From NCBI GenBank assembly GCA_035291705.1, contig DATDRM010000304.1, positions 1 to 10,991 on the forward strand: a DNA stretch of 10,991 nt, written 5' to 3'. Numbering within the stretch: the first letter of the stretch is position 1; each line of letters opens with the position of its first letter. Of the stretch, positions 1 to 6,476 are shown piece by piece. The position numbers and the translations under genes were made by a program. The notes under the pieces are model-generated. The model saw only the letters and a program-made list of their open reading frames with translations. It ran no database searches and was not told the DNA's origin. Source of the stretch: DATDRM01 sp035291705. GTDB taxonomy: Bacteria; Chloroflexota; Anaerolineae; Anaerolineales; UBA4823.

Positions 1-201
1 GGCGACATCCGCACGCACCTGATGAAGATCAACCCCAACCAGATCGGGCAGTTTTCAGAAGATGGCACAACTTCCCTTTCTGAGATCGGTCTGGACTTCG
101 CCTGTCGCCACTGCCATGTGGCAGGCGGGAAAGCCTCGCCAAAGACCGACGAAGAATTGATGCAGAAAGCCCAGGGGTACCACATCCCGCCAGAGCAGTG
201 A
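1..201 (+). CDS. C-terminal end of a c-type (probably multihaem) cytochrome, 5' truncated
   Basis: The reading frame is open from the first base and ends in TGA at 199-201, giving 66 visible residues. They contain one haem c attachment motif, CRHCH, at about residues 35-39, preceded by a GDIRTHL segment that could supply a distal His. The tail after the haem is polar (KTDEELMQKA) and has no membrane helix. The family cannot be fixed from this fragment. A cytochrome c3-like or NapC-associated multihaem protein fits the neighbourhood, because the next gene is a nonahaem cytochrome. The gene lies 90 bp upstream of that cytochrome with a strong hairpin between them, so the two may be only partly co-transcribed. 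Secretion and periplasmic location are inferred from the haem motif. The number of haems upstream of the window is unknown. Confidence 0.75.
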   Translation, partial: GDIRTHLMKINPNQIGQFSEDGTTSLSEIGLDFACRHCHVAGGKASPKTDEELMQKAQGYHIPPEQ

Positions 202-219
202 GCTAGGTTTAATTTTCAT

Positions 220-245
220 CCGGGCCGGAATAGCCCCCGGCCCGG
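220..245 (+). terminator. GC-rich intercistronic hairpin without a U-tract
   Basis: The arms CCGGGCCGG (220-228) and CCGGCCCGG (237-245) form a perfect 9-bp stem around an 8-base loop. The stem begins 18 bases after the stop codon of the truncated cytochrome gene. No run of T follows on either strand, so this is not a textbook intrinsic terminator. It may be a leaky terminator, a barrier that protects the upstream mRNA, or an RNA-processing site that lets the downstream genes be expressed at a different level. The hairpin is seen directly; its role is inferred. Confidence 0.45.
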
Positions 246-291
246 TTACACATTCGACTAGCACCTTAGATTCTATTAGAAAACGGGAAGC

Positions 292-1989
292 ATGAAACGG
301 ATTATCTCTCGAATAAAACTATTTTTCTTTCCCCCGGCTGGCTCCCCCCGCTGGGTGCGGGTCTTACCGTATGCGGTATTGGGCGTGCTTACGCTGGTGT
401 TGTTAATCGCAGGGGCATATGCCTGGGAGTACACCAACTCGCCCCAATTCTGTGGCTCCAGCTGCCATACTATGCCGCCCGAATACTCAGCCTATTTGGT
501 CTCTCCCCACGCCCGGGTGGACTGCGTTGACTGCCATATCGGTCGTGGTTTCATTGCCACACGCATCTCGCGTAAAGCCGGCGATATCCGGCATGTCATC
601 GCTACGGCTCTCCAATCCTATGAATATCCTATCCGGGCTGGCGAACTGCGCCCGGCTCGGGAGACCTGTGAGCGCTGTCATTTCCCCGAAAAGTTCTCGG
701 ATGATAGTCTGCGTGAGGTGAAACAATATACCCCGGATAAAGCCAATACACCCCTCTCAACCTATCTGGTGCTCAAAACGGGTGGGGGCAGCCAGCGCCA
801 GGGCCTCGGCCGCGGCATTCACTGGCATATTGAGAATAAAATCACCTTCCTCTCCCTCGACCCAGAGCAACAGGAAATCCCCTATGTACGCGTGGTCGAA
901 AATGACGGCACGGTTACCGAATATTTCGACGTTGAGTCAGGGATCGATCCCGCCACGATCAACTCCGCCGACTTGAAAGAAATGGACTGCATTACCTGCC
1001 ACAACCGCATCACCCATCTCGTCAGGGCTCCAGGGGATACTGTCAACGACCTGATCGCACGCGGGGTAATCTCATCCCGCATCCCCGAGATTCGCAGGAT
1101 CGCGGTTGAGGTGTACGGTGCACCATATGAATCCACCGAAATGGGACTCAACCGAATTGCCGGTCTAGACAGCTTTTACCAGACTTATTATCCTGATTTC
1201 TATGCTGCGAACGGCGAAGAAGTAGGGACGGCAATCAAAGCCTTGCAAGATATATATCGCCAAAGCGTATTCCCGCATCAGAAATCTGATTGGAATACCC
1301 ACCCCAATAATATCGGTCACAAGAATTCACCGGGTTGTTTTCGCTGTCACGACGGCAAACATTTGAACGCCGATCAAGAAGCCATCCGCCTGGAGTGCAA
1401 CCTGTGTCATTCCATACCCGTGGTCGCTGGCCCATCGGATTTTGTCTCGGATATCGAGATCAGCCGGGGGCCAGAACCAGCATCCCATAAAAATGCTAAC
1501 TGGATCGGTCTGCATAATTCTGCCATCGACCAGACTTGTACAAATTGCCATACCACCGAAAACGCGGGGGGAACAGACAACACTTCGTTCTGTTCGAATA
1601 GCGCCTGCCATGGCAGCGTATGGCAATACGCTGGCTTTGATGCGCCCGGTCTGCGTGAGATTTTGCTCGCCCAGCTACCCCCGACGCCCACCCCCGCCGC
1701 CATTCCTACTGCGGGCGCCCTCAACTACCAGGCGACGATCGGGCCTCTGTTCCAGGCGCGCTGTGGTGCGTGTCACGGCCCAACTGGCAGCCTCCAGGGA
1801 TTAAATCTGACCACTTACGCAGGCGTGATCACTGGCGGGTCGAGTGGAACAGCGCTTGTCCCAGGAGATCCCGAGGGCAGCCTGCTGGTCCAAAAACAGA
1901 AGGGCGATCAGCCTCACTTCGGCCAGTTGACTCCGGATGAGTTGGAGCTAGTCATCCTATGGATCAACGCTGGCGCGTTGGAGAAATAG
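292..1989 (+). CDS. NapC/NirT-like membrane-anchored nonahaem cytochrome c with C-terminal cytochrome domain
   Basis: This 565-residue protein has one N-terminal membrane anchor (about residues 24-44) and a large extracytoplasmic haem domain. Canonical CXXCH motifs start at residues 78, 126, 233, 349, 369, 416 and 491. Two further probable sites are expanded: CGSSCH at 54-59 (CX3CH) and CSNSACH at 434-440 (CX4CH), giving nine sites. The anchor followed at once by a haem pair resembles NapC/NirT/NrfH quinol dehydrogenases. A PPTPTP linker at about 463-468 precedes a separate C-terminal monohaem domain (about 478-565) resembling planctomycete-type cytochrome domains. In that domain the usual MPP ligand segment is replaced by PHFGQ. 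It sits 10 bp upstream of the Rieske gene, so it probably passes electrons to or from the Rieske/cytochrome b complex. The ATG at 292 follows a modest GGGAAG ribosome site and gives an intact anchor. Direction and partner are inferred. Confidence 0.85.
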   Translation: MKRIISRIKLFFFPPAGSPRWVRVLPYAVLGVLTLVLLIAGAYAWEYTNSPQFCGSSCHTMPPEYSAYLVSPHARVDCVDCHIGRGFIATRISRKAGDIRHVIATALQSYEYPIRAGELRPARETCERCHFPEKFSDDSLREVKQYTPDKANTPLSTYLVLKTGGGSQRQGLGRGIHWHIENKITFLSLDPEQQEIPYVRVVENDGTVTEYFDVESGIDPATINSADLKEMDCITCHNRITHLVRAPGDTVNDLIARGVISSRIPEIRRIAVEVYGAPYESTEMGLNRIAGLDSFYQTYYPDFYAANGEEVGTAIKALQDIYRQSVFPHQKSDWNTHPNNIGHKNSPGCFRCHDGKHLNADQEAIRLECNLCHSIPVVAGPSDFVSDIEISRGPEPASHKNANWIGLHNSAIDQTCTNCHTTENAGGTDNTSFCSNSACHGSVWQYAGFDAPGLREILLAQLPPTPTPAAIPTAGALNYQATIGPLFQARCGACHGPTGSLQGLNLTTYAGVITGGSSGTALVPGDPEGSLLVQKQKGDQPHFGQLTPDELELVILWINAGALEK

Positions 1990-1999
1990 GAGAAGAGAG

Positions 2000-2479
2000 A
2001 TGATTGAAGATAAGCCGGTCAACAGACGCGATTTCTTAGGGATTGCCACCTGGGCGATTGGTGGACTAATCAGTCTCGGGCTGGCAATCCCAGCTGTTGC
2101 TTATGTCCTTGGCCCTGCACTCCAAGGAAATAAATCCCAAAACTGGATCCGCCTTAGTTCTACTTCCAAAGTGGAGATTGGAACCCCCACTCTATTCAAG
2201 GCCAAAGTGGAGCGCAAAACCGGATGGATCACCAGCGAGGAGGAAATTGCTGCTTTCGTCTTGACGGAAAATGGGCGTGACTTTATAGCCATGTCGAATA
2301 TCTGCACCCACCTCGGCTGCCGCGTGCGTTGGCTTAACGATCGCCAGCAATTCCTCTCACCTTGTCACAATGGGGTTTTTGATAAGCAAGGGGCGGTCGT
2401 CTCCGGGCCCCCGCCGCGGCCGCTTGACCGTTACGAAGTCAAAGTCGAGGACGATCAGTTATATATCTTGGGAGGCTGA
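2000..2479 (+). CDS. Rieske [2Fe-2S] protein of a cytochrome b complex (QcrA/PetC-like)
   Basis: This 159-residue protein is the expected high-turnover electron acceptor from quinol at the Qo site of cytochrome b. The N-terminus carries a Tat-type motif, NRRDFLG (residues 8-14), then one membrane helix (about 17-38), which is the usual Rieske signal-anchor. Cluster box I is CTHLGC (102-107). Box II is SPCHNGVFD (120-128), followed by a Pro-rich loop GPPPRPL (136-142). The normal box II is CPCHG, in which the first Cys and the His bind iron and the second Cys forms a disulfide with box I. Here the first Cys is Ser120. The Ser and Tyr that raise the potential in mitochondrial-type Rieske proteins align with Gly125 and Phe127, which suggests a low-potential, menaquinol-type protein. 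Translation starts at the ATG at 2000, seven bases after AGGAG (1988-1992). The cytochrome b gene begins one base after the stop. Confidence 0.93.
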   Translation: MIEDKPVNRRDFLGIATWAIGGLISLGLAIPAVAYVLGPALQGNKSQNWIRLSSTSKVEIGTPTLFKAKVERKTGWITSEEEIAAFVLTENGRDFIAMSNICTHLGCRVRWLNDRQQFLSPCHNGVFDKQGAVVSGPPPRPLDRYEVKVEDDQLYILGG

Positions 2480-2480
2480 G

Positions 2481-3140
2481 ATGGGTGCACAATTGGGAAA
2501 TTGGCTTGACGAACGCCTGGGGTGGCGTCGAGTGTGGGAGGCTATCTTTTTACGGAAGATTCCCAAGGTCAACTGGTTGTACACGCTGGGGAGCGCCACC
2601 CTCTTCGTGGCACTGCTCCAAATCGTAACCGGGATCTTGCTGACAATTTACTACGTTCCCACACCAGATCATGCATATGACAGCGTGCAATATATTACCA
2701 CGCAGGTTCCGGCGGGCTGGCTGATCCGCGGTCTACATCACTGGGGAGCAAGCGCAATGGTGGCCCTAACCGGGCTTCACATGGTACGGGTGATCCTATA
2801 TGGGGCCTACAAATACCCACGGGAGGTGACCTGGTTTACTGGGGTATTCCTGCTGTTAGTTGTGACAGCTTTTGGTTTTACCGGCTACCTCTTGCCCTGG
2901 GATCAAAAGGCTTATTGGGCGACAACCGTGGGTACGCGCATCGCCGGTGTTGCCCCGGTCGTAGGAGAGGGGATCTTACGCATCATGCGGGGGGGCGAAG
3001 AACTGACCGCCATCACCCTGGCGCGTTTCTTCGGTGTTCATGTGTGGGTGCTGCCAGCTGCTTTATTACTCCTGATTATCGTCCATATGTACCTGGTAAT
3101 CCGCATCGGCATCAGCGCTGTCCCTAAAAGTGAGGAGTAG
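2481..3140 (+). CDS. Cytochrome b6-like four-helix dihaem subunit
   Basis: This 219-residue integral membrane protein is the short, split form of cytochrome b and carries the quinone sites of the complex. Four helices lie at about residues 36-58, 85-108, 118-138 and 183-207. The haem b ligands are H86, H100, H187 and H202. The 15-residue step between the last pair is typical of the b6 type, and the numbering matches plant cytochrome b6. GYLLPWDQKAYW (135-146) is the conserved Qo-side segment. Position 35, where photosynthetic b6 has the Cys that binds the extra haem ci, is Thr in LYTLGS. The start was set at 2481 because GGGAGG (2470-2475) is five bases upstream and the protein then begins like b6. 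The frame is open from further upstream, but that stretch overlaps the Rieske gene and adds a non-homologous tail. The second half of cytochrome b is encoded by the next gene. Confidence 0.93.
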   Translation: MGAQLGNWLDERLGWRRVWEAIFLRKIPKVNWLYTLGSATLFVALLQIVTGILLTIYYVPTPDHAYDSVQYITTQVPAGWLIRGLHHWGASAMVALTGLHMVRVILYGAYKYPREVTWFTGVFLLLVVTAFGFTGYLLPWDQKAYWATTVGTRIAGVAPVVGEGILRIMRGGEELTAITLARFFGVHVWVLPAALLLLIIVHMYLVIRIGISAVPKSEE

Positions 3141-3143
3141 GTG

Positions 3144-5252
3144 ATGAAAGAGAAGGAAAAACAGGATTACCTGGAACAGTACCAAAAAGCCAAGGAGAAA
3201 GGCCTGCCTTTCTTCCCGAATATATTATTTAAGGATGCGGTGATCTCGCTCTTGGTGTTCCTCATCCTGGTGGCACTGGCTTACTTCCTGGGGACTCCAT
3301 TGGAAGCGCGGGCAGACCCTGCCGATACCTTCTATACCCCCCGCCCTGAGTGGTACTTCCTCTTCTTATTCCAACTGTTAAAGTATTTTCCAGGCAAATT
3401 GGAGGTAGTTGGGGTTTTCGTTCTTCCTACATTGGTGGTAGTACTGCTGATTATACTGCCTTTCTTAGACCGGTCTCCACGCCGGCACTTCCTGGGCAGA
3501 CCAGTGGTCACTGGGATCACCATATTGATGATCCTTGGTGTGGCTTTCCTGTCTGTTCAATCACTGCGCGAGGCGCCTCCGCCCACCGAAGCTGGGGAGG
3601 GAGACCAGACGGCGGCCCTGTACACGAAGAATTGCGCTGGGTGTCATGGCCCATCCATCGATGTCCCGCCAGACACCAATCTGCACACAGTGATAGCCCA
3701 GGGCAAACATGAAGGGATGCCGGCCTGGAGCGCCGATTTAACCACCGACCAGATCGACGCCCTGGCTGGGTTTATCCTTTCTCCGAGTGGCAGCCAGCTC
3801 TTCACTGAGAATTGCAACGCCTGTCACGAGGCGACTGAACTTGTGGCGGGCAATCCGCTCGAACTGAAAAGCGCCCTGGAACAAGGGCCGAATTACCCGG
3901 CCCATTCAGATGTCGAAGTAGCCCAATGGACGGAGGTCTTGAGTCCGGAGGAGCGCACGGCGCTGCTGAATTTCCTGGTCGCACCGGATGGGCAACGATT
4001 GTTCGCCACAAATTGCGCTTCTTGTCACGGTCGCTCTCCGACCTTTTCCGGAGAAGAGACTGAATTACGCACTCTCATCGGACAGGGTGGGTTACACCTG
4101 GAAATGCCACCGTGGCGAGAAAAGTTGAGCGATGTGGAGTTGGATCAATTAGCCCAGTATGTAGTTGACCCAGCTAGTGTGCCCGGCGGTCAAGAGTTAT
4201 TTACTCAGTACTGTTCGAGCTGTCACGGTGAACGTGTCCCGGTTGTCGCGGATTTTGCACAAGCGCGCCAATCCATCGCCAGTGGAGGCGCGCACCAAAC
4301 GATGCCTGTCTGGGGGAATGTCCTAACAGCAGAACAACTGGACGCACTGGTGAGCTACACGCTGAATGCAGCCAAAGGCACATCATTGGAAGTCGGCCAA
4401 AACCTTTTCTCGCAGAACTGCGCGACCTGTCATGGCGACTTCGGCGAAGGCGGACCTAATCCCACCCGTCCAGATGACGTCATTGCCCCAATTAGCACAG
4501 CCGAATATTTGAAAACACGCGATGACTCCACCTTACGGGCGATCATCGCCCAAGGCCAGCCCAACTTCGGGATGTCGCCCTTTGGAACTGCCAGCGGCGG
4601 TCCCCTGGACGACGATGAGATCGATTCCATTGTGGCCTACTTGCGGTCATGGGAGCAAAATCCGCCCGTGGAGCTCCCCCCAGAGATCAGAGCTGGCTCG
4701 GAGGCTCTCAGCGGCGCGGATATCTATGCTGAGGTTTGCGCCCAATGCCATGGTCCGAATGGCGAAGGCTTAGTCGGGCCTTCCCTGCGCGAAGCACAGT
4801 TCCAGAAAGAGAACACCGACCAGGATATCTTCGAAACAATCAACCAGGGACACGAAGCTTCCGGCATGATCGGTTGGGGTGAGATCCTGACAGCTGGGCA
4901 GATCCAGCAACTGGTTGTTTTCATCCGCCAATTGGAGCAGGTGGAGGCACAGCCGAAACCAACCGAAGGTGTTATTTCTTTCACCACGGATGTTCTGCCA
5001 ATCTTCAAGGATCAATGCACCCTATGTCACGGCTCCCTGGGGGGGTGGGACGCCACGAGTTACCAGGCGGTGATGAACAGCGGCAATCACGCCCCGGTCG
5101 TTGTCCCCGGAGACGTAGAAAGCAGTCTCCTGGCGCGAAAGATCCTCGGGACCCAAACGGAAGGCACGATCATGCCGCCAGCGGGCAAGATGTCAGACGC
5201 AGAGATCCAGGTCATTTTGGACTGGATCGCAGCTGGCGCTCCCGAGAATTGA
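3144..5252 (+). CDS. Cytochrome b6f subunit IV (PetD)-like protein fused to heptahaem cytochrome c
   Basis: This 702-residue protein joins two parts. Residues 1-140 are subunit IV-like: three helices (about 32-50, 87-108, 121-138) and the Qo-site motif PEWYFL (68-73). Known subunit IV topology puts the end of helix three on the periplasmic side, where haem c is attached. The rest carries seven CXXCH motifs: CAGCH 164, CNACH 224, CASCH 291, CSSCH 357, CATCH 426, CAQCH 532 and CTLCH 625 (first Cys given). The first five are spaced 60-69 residues apart and look like tandem minimal cytochrome domains; the last two lie in larger domains. Probable distal Met ligands are M192, M321, M387, M477, M575 and M677. 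Domain 2 has YPAH (251-254) there instead. The ATG at 3144 is six bases after GAGGAG (3132-3137). A GTG at 3141 is possible but too close. The tail probably replaces cytochrome f/c1; this is inferred. Confidence 0.92.
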   Translation: MKEKEKQDYLEQYQKAKEKGLPFFPNILFKDAVISLLVFLILVALAYFLGTPLEARADPADTFYTPRPEWYFLFLFQLLKYFPGKLEVVGVFVLPTLVVVLLIILPFLDRSPRRHFLGRPVVTGITILMILGVAFLSVQSLREAPPPTEAGEGDQTAALYTKNCAGCHGPSIDVPPDTNLHTVIAQGKHEGMPAWSADLTTDQIDALAGFILSPSGSQLFTENCNACHEATELVAGNPLELKSALEQGPNYPAHSDVEVAQWTEVLSPEERTALLNFLVAPDGQRLFATNCASCHGRSPTFSGEETELRTLIGQGGLHLEMPPWREKLSDVELDQLAQYVVDPASVPGGQELFTQYCSSCHGERVPVVADFAQARQSIASGGAHQTMPVWGNVLTAEQLDALVSYTLNAAKGTSLEVGQNLFSQNCATCHGDFGEGGPNPTRPDDVIAPISTAEYLKTRDDSTLRAIIAQGQPNFGMSPFGTASGGPLDDDEIDSIVAYLRSWEQNPPVELPPEIRAGSEALSGADIYAEVCAQCHGPNGEGLVGPSLREAQFQKENTDQDIFETINQGHEASGMIGWGEILTAGQIQQLVVFIRQLEQVEAQPKPTEGVISFTTDVLPIFKDQCTLCHGSLGGWDATSYQAVMNSGNHAPVVVPGDVESSLLARKILGTQTEGTIMPPAGKMSDAEIQVILDWIAAGAPEN

Positions 5253-5416
5253 TCCAGACCACAGTATAGAAACGCAAGGCCATTATGTGGTTTTTCCTGG
5301 CAATTAGTTTTGTCGCAAAAACGAATTTACCCGGTTTGGTCTTGCCGATTAATTATTCTGTTGGTAAAGTGGCAGATGGCTAGAATTGAGGATAGTAAAT
5401 AGAATTGCCTCAGGCG
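5253..5416. other. Convergent intergenic region between the two operons
   Basis: These 164 AT-richer bases separate the stop codons of the two converging operons. I see no credible gene, tRNA or promoter-driven unit in them. They hold several short stem-loops, listed separately or rejected, and an 8-base direct repeat TAGAATTG (5381-5388 and 5400-5407). Transcription from both sides must end here or run into antisense of the other operon. Confidence 0.6.
5276..5295 (+). terminator. Weak candidate terminator of the plus-strand operon
   Basis: AAGGCCA (5276-5282) can pair with TGGTTTT (5288-5294) around a 5-base loop, using two G-U pairs, 23 bases after the stop codon of the subunit IV fusion. 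The stem runs into a five-T stretch (5291-5295) that is itself partly used for pairing, so the structure is weak. An alternative outer stem pairs CCACA (5259-5263) with TGTGG (5286-5290), immediately before the same T run. It is listed because it is the best candidate in the gap. Confidence 0.3.
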
Positions 5417-6466
5417 CTACTTGCCGAACGTGCCTACATAAGTCAATACCTCCCATATTTGCTCAACCGAAAGCGTTTCTTTCCAACCGGGCATAGCCGC
5501 CCGACCCTCGGCCATTATGCATAGGAATTCTCCGCTATTGGAGCGTAATTCGTCCTGAAACTCAGCGGTCGTGAAGTCAGGAGCCCCTGGCAGGGCGCCC
5601 GATCCGTCCACGCTGTGACACGCAGCGCAGGATTGGCTGTAGATCGTATTCCCTGCAGCGATCGCGGTCGTATCGTCCCATGCGAATTGGTTGGATTGAG
5701 AAAGGTAGGTGGATGAGCAGGCAACCTCAGTGACGGTGGGCTGCACCTGAGGCTCTGCGGCAGTCTCTCCGGGTAGGGCCGCATCGTATGAGAACGTGCG
5801 CAGGTAGTCAATTACCGCCCACCGTTCGTCTTGCGACAGACGTCCCTGCCAGGCTGGCATGGAACCTTTTCCCTGTGTGACAGTCAGGTAGAAATCTCGA
5901 GGTGCACGGTCATCCACCAACCGCAGGTCGGTGAAATCAGCCGCACCCAATACTTTGCCCACGCCATCATCCCCGTGGCAGGCTGCGCAATTTGCCTCGT
6001 AGAGACCCTTGCCAAGCGCGAGGGTGTCGGCGCTGGTGGAAAAGCGCCACATATAGAACACTACATCCCAACGTTCGTCTGAGGTCAACGTATCCAGGAA
6101 GGATGGCATTTCGCCGCGCCCTTCGGTAACAGCGGCGTAAAATGAGGCTGGGGTTTCACCACGCATGTAATCCAGGTCATTAAAATTGCGTGCCCCAGGC
6201 ACGACGCCTTTACCGTCTTCGCCGTGGCATTGTGCGCATTGAGACTGGTAGAGCTGCTGACCGAGAGCCGACGAGGGGGGGCGTGCTGGATAACTCAGGA
6301 TGCTGAAAGACGGCGTGGCGTCAACGCCGGGGAGGTTGGTAGGTGCAGTCACCGGGACGAGCGTAGGGATGGGCGTAGGACCAACCGGCAGGCTGCGAGG
6401 GCCGGCGCAGGCTACCAGCAGCAGGGTAAAGATGACAAGGAGCAAAAGATGCATTCGGTATCTCAT
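5417..6466 (-). CDS. Triheme c-type cytochrome lipoprotein at the end of the ACIII operon
   Basis: This 349-residue protein starts with a short lipoprotein signal ending LVAC, with the lipidated Cys at residue 20. A Pro/Thr-rich spacer (about 22-52) follows, then three cytochrome c domains with haem motifs CAQCH (77-81), CAACH (160-164) and CAACH (280-284). Likely distal Met ligands are M120, M203 and M325. The repeated pattern MP-x10-ERW-x3-YM/L closely resembles the single haem domain of ActE just upstream, so the three domains probably arose by duplication of an ActE-like unit. Cys250 and Cys316 lie outside haem motifs and might form a disulfide. The ATG at 6466 has AGAGG six bases upstream and lies 10 bp after the ActE stop. 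Starting at the upstream in-frame ATG would put 16 residues before the signal peptide. It probably carries electrons from ACIII to a terminal oxidase or other acceptor (inferred). Confidence 0.88.
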   Translation of the reverse strand: MRYRMHLLLLVIFTLLLVACAGPRSLPVGPTPIPTLVPVTAPTNLPGVDATPSFSILSYPARPPSSALGQQLYQSQCAQCHGEDGKGVVPGARNFNDLDYMRGETPASFYAAVTEGRGEMPSFLDTLTSDERWDVVFYMWRFSTSADTLALGKGLYEANCAACHGDDGVGKVLGAADFTDLRLVDDRAPRDFYLTVTQGKGSMPAWQGRLSQDERWAVIDYLRTFSYDAALPGETAAEPQVQPTVTEVACSSTYLSQSNQFAWDDTTAIAAGNTIYSQSCAACHSVDGSGALPGAPDFTTAEFQDELRSNSGEFLCIMAEGRAAMPGWKETLSVEQIWEVLTYVGTFGK

Positions 6467-6476
6467 TCCATACCTC

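Noticed and set aside
252..277. Possible sigma70-like promoter (TTCGAC, 15-base spacer, TATTAG) before the nonahaem gene
   Set aside because: Both boxes are poor matches, the spacing is short, and the leader to the ATG would be about 10 bases.
2370..2480. Longer cytochrome b reading frame starting at 2370
   Set aside because: It adds 37 residues from the out-of-frame end of the Rieske gene. The ATG at 2481 has a good ribosome site and gives a normal b6 N-terminus.
2000..5252. A photosynthetic cytochrome b6f complex
   Set aside because: No cytochrome f or photosynthesis gene is present and the haem ci Cys is absent. A respiratory or reverse-electron-flow role fits better.
5308..5320. Stem-loop TTTTG-TCG-CAAAA as a bidirectional terminator
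   Set aside because: Only five mostly A-T pairs around a three-base loop; too weak to support a call.
5381..5412. Direct repeat TAGAATTG and a TGAGG/CCTCA inverted pair near the end of the minus-strand operon
   Set aside because: These are 8 and 5 bases long in AT-rich DNA, easily due to chance, with no T run or known binding-site pattern.
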